Shown here: positions 1-4,310 of the stretch, in pieces
Numbering within the stretch: the first letter of the stretch is position 1
Layout: the number at the start of each line of letters is the position of its first letter
Source of the DNA: Mariprofundaceae bacterium
GTDB taxonomy: Bacteria > Pseudomonadota > Zetaproteobacteria > Mariprofundales > Mariprofundaceae
Assembly: GCA_030950965.1 (NCBI GenBank)
Contig: JAUZQP010000063.1
Coordinates: forward strand, 1-11,894
Direction: 5' to 3'
Length of the DNA: 11,894 nt
The notes under the pieces: generated by a model
Told to the model about the DNA's origin: nothing
Seen by the model: only the letters and a program-made list of their open reading frames with translations
Databases searched by the model: none
Translations under genes and position numbers: made by a program

Positions 1-4
1 CCTA

Positions 5-21
5 AATCCGTTATAATCAGG
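5..21 (-). repeat. Dispersed short repeat, lone copy
   Basis: This 17-bp stretch (AATCCGTTATAATCAGG) matches 16 of 17 bases at 2823-2839 and, in the opposite orientation, the repeat at 2663-2683. Its position just beyond the 3' end of cobM, about 2.6 kb from the other two copies, suggests a dispersed intergenic repeat or the end of a small mobile element whose remainder may lie outside the window. No function is assigned. Confidence 0.5.
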
Positions 22-62
22 GGATATTTATCTCTTTCCGCAACCCTAAGACGAGACAAAAT

Positions 63-94
63 GAATAACTAACCGCTCGCACAGCGACTTATTC
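63..94 (-). terminator. Hairpin overlapping the cobM stop, possible weak terminator
   Basis: GAATAA (63-68) can pair with TTATTC (89-94), and inside that CGCT (74-77) with AGCG (83-86). The hairpin lies at the minus-strand end of cobM and overlaps its stop codon. On the transcribed strand it is followed by only a short T-rich stretch, so it may protect the mRNA end rather than terminate efficiently. Confidence 0.3.
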
Positions 95-872
95 AATGAT
101 TTTCGGCTTGGCGAAAACGGTGGGTAAAGTCGGAATCGTACAGCTTCGAGCGTTTTAACTCTGCCCAATGGCGTGCGCCCAAGGTTGGACTAAGCACAAT
201 CATGGCTTGCGAGGCGATTTTTTCAGCCCTGCAAGCATCGCGGATGTTGCCTAATGTGCCGCGCACGATTTTTTCCTCATTCGGCCATGAGGCTTTTTGC
301 ACCACCAGTACAGGGTTATCATCTTGCCAGCCTGCCGCTAATAACTCTTCGCGTATTTTAGGTAGCAAGGTGATGGAAAGGAAGAGACACAACGTGGTTT
401 TATGTTGCGCTAACTCACGCAGGGATTCCCCTTCGGGCATGGGTGTGCGCCCTTCTACGCGAGTAAGAATCACTGTCTGCGTGACTTCGGGTAGGGTTAA
501 GCTTTCACAAGCTGCCGCAGCAGCAGCAAATGCCGACGACACGCCAGGCACGACCGCTGATTCGATACCCGCTGCATCCAAGGGCTGTACCATTTCGATT
601 AACGCGCCATATAAGGAAGGGTCGCCCGTTTGCAAGCGAATTACCGTTTCATGCTGTGCTGTTTGGGCAATCAGCCAGCCTGTAATCTCTTCCAGTGTCA
701 TGCCTTTGGAATCGGCAATGATGCAACCTTCGCCAGCCCAGCGCGTACATGCTTCTGAAACCAAAGAGCCAGCATAGATAATCGCCCCTGCTTCACGCAG
801 TAAACGCTGACCTTTGACTGTAATCAACTCAGGGTCGCCAGGACCTGCACCAACAAACCATACTTTAGCCAT
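93..872 (-). CDS. cobM: Precorrin-4 C(11)-methyltransferase
   Basis: CobM/CbiF family, 259 aa, the usual length. The cytoplasmic enzyme transfers a methyl group from S-adenosylmethionine to C-11 of precorrin-4 (or cobalt-precorrin-4) in the corrin branch of vitamin B12 synthesis. Visible features are the N-terminal SAM-binding loop GAGPGDPELIT at residues 8-18, YAGSLV at 33-38, GDPSLYGA at 83-90 and VVPGVSS at 107-113, all typical of the tetrapyrrole methylase fold. The start is supported by an AGGAAG ribosome-binding site a few bases upstream. No other cobalamin gene is in the window, so any partners lie to the left or elsewhere. No cobalamin riboswitch was recognised upstream. Whether the aerobic (CobM) or anaerobic (CbiF) route is used cannot be decided from this gene alone. 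Confidence 0.93.
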   Translation of the reverse strand: MAKVWFVGAGPGDPELITVKGQRLLREAGAIIYAGSLVSEACTRWAGEGCIIADSKGMTLEEITGWLIAQTAQHETVIRLQTGDPSLYGALIEMVQPLDAAGIESAVVPGVSSAFAAAAAACESLTLPEVTQTVILTRVEGRTPMPEGESLRELAQHKTTLCLFLSITLLPKIREELLAAGWQDDNPVLVVQKASWPNEEKIVRGTLGNIRDACRAEKIASQAMIVLSPTLGARHWAELKRSKLYDSDFTHRFRQAENH

Positions 873-948
873 GTTTCTTCCTTTTTTTATTAATTGTGTT
901 TATTTGAGGTAGTATCCAGCATGATAGCACCATGATGACCCCAACAAT

Positions 949-964
949 TAACGCATGTGCGTTA
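949..964. promoter_or_regulatory. Short dyad upstream of cobM
   Basis: TAACGCA (949-955) and TGCGTTA (958-964) form a perfect 7-bp inverted repeat with a 2-bp centre, about 80 bp before the cobM start. The size and compactness fit an operator for a dimeric regulator, but no regulator can be named and the dyad could be incidental. Confidence 0.3.
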
Positions 965-1006
965 GCGATAAAATGACGCGATCATCTACTTTGTTTGGCT
1001 TCCCTT

Positions 1007-1220
1007 TTAAGACGGTACATCCTTTAACAGCAACGTGTTGAGCTGGGTGTGAAGGCAAGGATTTGAACTCAAGGGTAGGGTGAGCTTGCGCACAAAATGG
1101 CGTTGTAGAAACCCATACACTTGTTCATTTATCACACCTCTGCATGGAGTTGTACCGCCGTGTGGTGCGCAAGCGCACCCTACGCCTCACCGTTGCAGCT
1201 CTCTTTTTATACCGTCTTAA
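1007..1220. repeat. Imperfect palindromic intergenic repeat (MITE-like), about 214 bp
   Basis: The outer arms TTAAGACGGTA (1007-1017) and its exact reverse complement (1210-1220) enclose a second pair, GTAGGGTGAGCTTGCGCAC (1075-1093) against GTGCGCAAGCGCACCCTAC (1165-1183), which match at 18 of 19 positions. Reading inward from both ends, further similarity (GCAAC near the middle of each arm) suggests a long decayed palindrome. The inner arm resembles a GTAGGGTGCGC repeat I know as dispersed in several environmental proteobacteria. There is no plausible gene inside; short reading frames here follow from the repeat. The rest of the gap between cobM and the HNH gene (873-1006 and 1221-1445) shows only the dyad at 949-964 and a small hairpin at about 1352-1366. 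Confidence 0.6.
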
Positions 1221-1445
1221 GCGGAAAGACCTTTGTTTGTAGGTGGTTGCTGGCTATCTTCTGTGTTAAACACGCTGTGGGGTATAGGTACATAGACATG
1301 GTTTTAAACAGGCATGACCAGCATGACGCTTTACCTACACCGATGATATAACCTGAGTTATTCAGGATAAGGAGGTAAGTACAGGTGTTAGAAAGCATTT
1401 TTTTCTGCCATCCTTCATGTCCTGGTTTACACTTTACTTCACGTG

Positions 1446-1534
1446 CCCTCGTTCCCACGCTCCTGCGTGGTAACGCATACACAGTGGCGGAATGATACCC
1501 TGGTAATGGATTTCCACGCAGAACATGGGAACCA
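1446..1534. repeat. Dispersed palindromic repeat with nested hairpins
   Basis: The left arm GTTCCCACGCTCCTGCGTGG (1451-1470) is itself palindromic (CCCACGC/GCGTGG) and also pairs with the right arm TTCCACGCAGAACATGGGAA (1512-1531). This type of CGTTCCCACGC repeat is familiar between genes of gammaproteobacteria such as Thiotrichales and Methylococcales. Repeat-like sequence probably continues rightward to about 1580, next to the stop of the HNH gene, where a cassette attC would be expected. Small reading frames across it are products of the repeat and not called. Confidence 0.6.
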
Positions 1535-1586
1535 GAAGATGTTGGGGGTCGCTTCCCTCAACAGCAACCTACAAGGTGGTAAAGTA

Positions 1587-2300
1587 TCAACTACTTTTGG
1601 TCGAATATGAAGAATGCCCATTTTCTATCTTCTTTTGCCAAACTAAAAATGGATGCCTATGCTTGTCAACCCATTGTGTGCAGACCAAATAACGATGGTT
1701 CTTTGCTTCAATTGATCGTTGGGTTGACCAACGATTATAACCATTAATTTGAGCAAGCTGACGAATTTGTTGGAGATTGGAATTTAAAGGAATATTTTTA
1801 AGTACTTCAAAATTTAAACCAAAAGTTAATTTGCAATAATCTAGTGATTGTAAATTAATTATTTCTTCATCGAGTAAATCAGGAATTACTTTTCGTAAAT
1901 AAGCTGTTATCTCTGAGTTAGAAATAAGTTTATATGTGCTATCTTCATTTATTTCAGCTTCATTATTTTCAATTGCATCATATTTCCTATGACATAGGCG
2001 GCATAAGACCAGTATATTTTCTGAAATAGGTAGGTGCTCGGAAAGAAAAAGGTTTTCAAAAACCTCTAAATCAATTGTAACAATCTCACCATTAGTAAAA
2101 CCTCTAAGTATGTTTTCAATAATTTTTAGTCTCTCTCTTCCAGTAACATGTGCAGCGTCTAATTCTCTATCATTTGAACCACAATGTTGACATTGACCAA
2201 TTTCAGCTTTGTATTTTTTTGTCGTTGTATTTACTACATTTCTAGCACGTGGGCTGATAAATTTGGTGAATTCATCAACTGTGCCGATAAAAGATGCCAT
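1587..2300 (-). CDS. HNH endonuclease-like protein, integron cassette gene
   Basis: The 237-aa protein has an HNH (His-Me finger) core in its first half: CQHC at residues 37-40, DAAH with H51, N95 in ENILVL, then C100, C103 and H104 in CRLCHRKYD. The four cysteines look like a structural zinc site, and H51, N95 and H104 fit the catalytic H-N-H triad, predicting metal-dependent DNA cleavage. The C-terminal half (about 115-237) is not recognised; it is rich in charged and aromatic residues and may give specificity. The start is firm: AAGGAG lies 6 bases before the ATG, and a cassette attC ends 13 bases upstream, the normal layout for a gene just inside a cassette. The gene is clearly AT-richer than cobM or pepN, suggesting transfer. 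No methyltransferase partner is visible. It could be a restriction-type or stand-alone phage-defence nuclease; the target is unknown. The 3' end runs into repeat sequence, so the last residues may not be original. Confidence 0.75.
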   Translation of the reverse strand: MASFIGTVDEFTKFISPRARNVVNTTTKKYKAEIGQCQHCGSNDRELDAAHVTGRERLKIIENILRGFTNGEIVTIDLEVFENLFLSEHLPISENILVLCRLCHRKYDAIENNEAEINEDSTYKLISNSEITAYLRKVIPDLLDEEIINLQSLDYCKLTFGLNFEVLKNIPLNSNLQQIRQLAQINGYNRWSTQRSIEAKNHRYLVCTQWVDKHRHPFLVWQKKIENGHSSYSTKSS

Positions 2301-2313
2301 ATATTTCTCCTTC

Positions 2314-2376
2314 GCCTAACGGCTTAATTGAGGGGCTGAAGCAACGCGGAAGTCCCTCTCTAATTTTTGGTTAGGT
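2314..2376 (-). other. attC: Integron attC recombination site
   Basis: On the minus strand the site begins with ACCTAAC (fits RYYYAAC) and ends 63 bp later with GTTAGGC (fits GTTRRRY), the two outer core boxes of an attC. Between them AATTAGAGAGGGACT can pair with AGCCCCTCAATT, leaving a few unpaired bases in one arm and a loop of about 13 nt, as expected for the folded single strand that integron integrases recognise. The context is diagnostic: the stop codon of the lipoprotein gene (2371-2373) is part of the first core box, and the ribosome-binding site of the HNH gene follows the second box directly. Only one such site was found and there is no integrase gene in the window. Confidence 0.85.
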
Positions 2377-2634
2377 GGTTTGCGTTTTTTCATCACATAC
2401 AAATCGTGAATTCGTATAACCAGTATTACGATCATCACGTTCCACTTGCTCTTTCATCTGAAGACAGGCATCTAACGAATTGAAAGTTTCCACTACACCA
2501 GCATAAGTTTCACCCATCATTATGGCAGCAGGTGAAACTGGGTCTTTATAGTACTTCTTTAATTCATATTCAGTTCCGCCAGAACAACCGAGCAACAGAC
2601 TAACAATCCCTAACAGTATCAATATATTATTCAT
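2371..2634 (-). CDS. Small putative lipoprotein, integron cassette gene
   Basis: An 87-aa protein starting MNNILILLGIVSLLLGCSGG: a short hydrophobic segment followed by a lipobox (LLGC, Cys17), so it is probably lipid-modified and membrane-anchored after signal peptidase II cleavage. The mature part is about 70 aa, polar, with two further cysteines (in DACLQM and RFVCDE) that could form a disulfide. No domain is recognised. I chose the ATG at 2634 because it begins the signal peptide and has an AAGGGA ribosome-binding site; the frame stays open to 2745 but the extra N-terminus would bury the signal. The stop codon lies inside the attC core box, so gene and site form one cassette. A promoter candidate lies at 2737-2764. 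Whether it works with the nuclease next door is unknown. Confidence 0.65.
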   Translation of the reverse strand: MNNILILLGIVSLLLGCSGGTEYELKKYYKDPVSPAAIMMGETYAGVVETFNSLDACLQMKEQVERDDRNTGYTNSRFVCDEKTQTT

Positions 2635-2662
2635 CACTATTCCCTTCAATATTACAAATTTA

Positions 2663-2838
2663 CTGGTTGTAACGGATTCTGTTAATAGTAACCCCAACGT
2701 TTTGAGCTGATTAGGCAGCATAAAAGGGCGAATTGTATTATACACCGCTCCTTATCAGTGTATACAACGAGCATTATTTCATAAGTATATTCAATTATAT
2801 CAATGATTTATGAGACCAACAGAATCCGTTATAAACAG
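2663..2838. repeat. 176-bp segment bounded by 21-bp inverted repeats
   Basis: The ends 2663-2683 and 2818-2838 are inverted copies that match at 19 of 21 positions and share the core TAACGGATTCTGTT. A third, shorter copy lies at 5-21. The size, terminal inverted repeats and lack of a gene fit a miniature non-autonomous element, but I see no clear target duplication. It sits immediately upstream of the cassette lipoprotein gene, where a preceding attC would be expected, and it contains that gene's likely promoter. Confidence 0.5.
2737..2764 (-). promoter_or_regulatory. Sigma70-type promoter for the cassette genes
   Basis: On the minus strand a -35 box TATACA (2759-2764) is followed after 16 bp by a perfect -10 box TATAAT (2737-2742). 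Transcription would begin near 2730, about 95 nt before the lipoprotein ATG at 2634. It lies inside the inverted-repeat segment, so the element may supply outward transcription to the lipoprotein and HNH genes. Confidence 0.5.
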
Positions 2839-2905
2839 GAATGTTTTTTATTTATATTGAAGTGAATTTTTACTCTAGAGCAAATGAAATATACAAAATG
2901 TTCTT

Positions 2906-3034
2906 TTAAGTTTCTTTTACATTCTTTAAGTAATTAACTATTTCCTTTCCATTATCAAAGTAATCAGCAACCTCATCAGTATTAACAAGTAAATCATACC
3001 AAAACATATAATGCTTTTCTAGCGTAACACCCAT
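2906..3034 (-). CDS. Possible small ORF or gene remnant (42 aa)
   Basis: A 42-aa frame (MGVTLEKHYMFWYDLLVNTD, continuing to YLKNVKET) has natural-looking, charged and aromatic composition. The frame stays open about 10 codons further upstream (KPCLQRVRKK) but has no other start there and no convincing ribosome-binding site. It may be the C-terminal piece of a decayed gene rather than a working small protein. It matches no family I recognise and lies in AT-rich DNA between the inverted-repeat segment and smpB. Confidence 0.25.
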   Translation of the reverse strand: MGVTLEKHYMFWYDLLVNTDEVADYFDNGKEIVNYLKNVKET

Positions 3035-3249
3035 CTTTTTACGGACTCTTTGTAAGCATGGTTTTCAATCATTGTCCTTTTCCCCTTTTCTTCCTTTAAA
3101 AAAAACTCTGATAAACCCGAATTCAAGTTATAAGTGCAATAATAATAGTTTCTTAGGCGTGATAAGCGGGGAGTATATCAAGGAAACTTACGTTCTTGTC
3201 TATTCAACAGATGGGGCAGTATGGTCATGTTAATATTTTTTCGGCGTGA
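3035..3249. other. AT-rich intergenic stretch, possible mobile-element debris
   Basis: No convincing gene is present. The octamer GGCGTGAT occurs at 3156-3163 and again at 3243-3250, touching the smpB stop codon. The sequence AGCGGGGAGTATATCAAG (about 3165-3182) resembles, from memory, end sequences of IS200/IS605-family elements, but no transposase and no clear second end are seen. A frame without an ATG runs to a stop at about 3233 and is not called. No ssrA (tmRNA) was recognised here despite the adjacent smpB. Confidence 0.3.
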
Positions 3250-3699
3250 TTACATTTTGTAACGACGTTGTAGATCACGCGCTACATCGCGTTCCTTTAA
3301 ATCATGCCGCTTATCGTGTTGTTTCTTGCCAGATGCTAAGCCTATTTGCAACTTAGCATAACCGCGTTCATTGAAATAAAATTTTAATGGTACAAGAGTC
3401 AAGCCTTTTTCTTTCAACTTGCCAAGCAAACGGTTGATTTCACTTTTGTGCATCAATAATTCACGCGCTCTTGCAGGCTCGACAGGGTTGTTCCGCGCCG
3501 CAGGTTTGTAGGGACTGACATGGCAGTTGATTAGCCACACGCGCTCTTGACGAATTAAGCAATGTGCTTCGGCTAAATTAGCCTGACCTATACGCAAGGA
3601 TTTCACTTCTGGACCCGCTAACATGATGCCCACATCGAAGGTTTCCAAAATATGATATTCGTGCCGCGCACGACGATTGATAATAGCCATGAGCGACAT
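3250..3699 (-). CDS. smpB: SsrA-binding protein SmpB
   Basis: SmpB binds the tRNA-like part of tmRNA and delivers it to stalled ribosomes for trans-translation. Seen from the ATG at 3699 (149 aa, near the usual 150-160): NRRARHEY close to the N-terminus, then GPEVKSLRIGQANL, the GWEVKSLR region of the family with Pro in place of the common Trp, then LTLVPLKFYFNERGYAKLQIGLA and the basic C-terminus KKQHDKRHDLKERD that enters the decoding centre. The start is uncertain: ATGs at 3702, 3699 and 3690 are all possible, none with a good ribosome-binding site, and the frame remains open to 3729. It is the last gene of the pepN-darP-smpB series, about 90 bp after darP. A weak promoter (TTGAAG, 15 bp, TATAAG on the minus strand around 3767-3793) could give it separate transcription. 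Confidence 0.93.
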   Translation of the reverse strand: MSLMAIINRRARHEYHILETFDVGIMLAGPEVKSLRIGQANLAEAHCLIRQERVWLINCHVSPYKPAARNNPVEPARARELLMHKSEINRLLGKLKEKGLTLVPLKFYFNERGYAKLQIGLASGKKQHDKRHDLKERDVARDLQRRYKM

Positions 3700-3789
3700 C
3701 ATAGATTGCAGCAAAAGAATGGCAAGCAAGGGCGTGGTAGCAGGGGCAATAATGCGCTTAAATTACCTTATACCTCCGCTACACTTGCT

Positions 3790-4305
3790 TCAATCGCCGA
3801 CAGTGTCGCGCAGCAGACGGAAAAGAATACGCGCTGATTTTGGTGCTTTCTGCTGCGCCTGTTCCTTGTTGGCATTGCGCACTAATTGACGAATCTGTCC
3901 GCCATCAGCTTGTGGGTAGTCCTGCATAAACGCTGTTAACACACTGTTTGTGGTATCTTGGCGCAAGCGATCACGCCAACGTTCAACGCGATGGAATTGG
4001 TGCGATTTTTCAGCGTCTTGCTGCTTGAGGTTTGAGGTGATTTCAATCCAGCTATCAGGGTTATGCTTGCGCATGAGTTTGACAATAAACTTGAATTGTC
4101 GCTTTCTTGCTTGGTTCTTCATCCCTTGTGCCGCCAATAAAGCAGTTCGGATCTCATCAGGAAGATCTATATTGGCAAGGGTTGCGCTGTCTTGCTCAGC
4201 TAATGCTTTGGCTGCATCAGCTAGTTCTGCAAGGTCACGTTTTTGCTGACTGCGATTAAGCCGCTCGACGTATTCATATTCATCGTCATCCATAATTTCC
4301 ATCAT
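3790..4305 (-). CDS. darP: Ribosome-associated protein DarP (YjgA, DUF615)
   Basis: DarP/YjgA associates with late 50S ribosomal precursors and promotes formation of the peptidyl transferase centre. The 171-aa protein shows the family pattern: an acidic start (DDDEYEYVERL), SQQKRDLAEL at about 19-28, a helical central part with LPDEIRTALLAA, the basic segment KNQARKRQFKFIVKLMRK at about 82-99, and a C-terminal KAPKSARILFRLLRD. It is all-alpha with no membrane segment. Translation probably starts at the ATG at 4305 (a second ATG follows at once), with AAGGAT 8 bases upstream. Only 5 bp separate it from the pepN stop, so the two are co-transcribed and probably translationally linked. Confidence 0.93.
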   Translation of the reverse strand: MMEIMDDDEYEYVERLNRSQQKRDLAELADAAKALAEQDSATLANIDLPDEIRTALLAAQGMKNQARKRQFKFIVKLMRKHNPDSWIEITSNLKQQDAEKSHQFHRVERWRDRLRQDTTNSVLTAFMQDYPQADGGQIRQLVRNANKEQAQQKAPKSARILFRLLRDTVGD

Positions 4306-4310
4306 GATCG

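Noticed and set aside
202..777. 191-aa open frame on the plus strand opposite cobM
   Set aside because: It is antisense to a clear cobM with full motifs, has no recognisable domain and reads as a compositional shadow.
873..1070. Cobalamin riboswitch upstream of cobM
   Set aside because: The conserved B12 box and the surrounding GGGAA and CCACTG segments are not found in the right order.
1540..1590. A second attC just after the HNH stop codon
   Set aside because: No pair of boxes fits RYYYAAC and GTTRRRY; the nearest, GTTGAGG on the minus strand, fails at the last position and has no partner.
1207..1621. Two open frames on the minus strand (1207-1482 and 1439-1621)
   Set aside because: They are largely made of the palindromic repeat around 1446-1534 and have no family resemblance or ribosome-binding site.
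3035..3249. tmRNA gene (ssrA) beside smpB
   Set aside because: Neither the tRNA-like ends nor a tag reading frame ending in an Ala-Ala-type degradation signal is visible.
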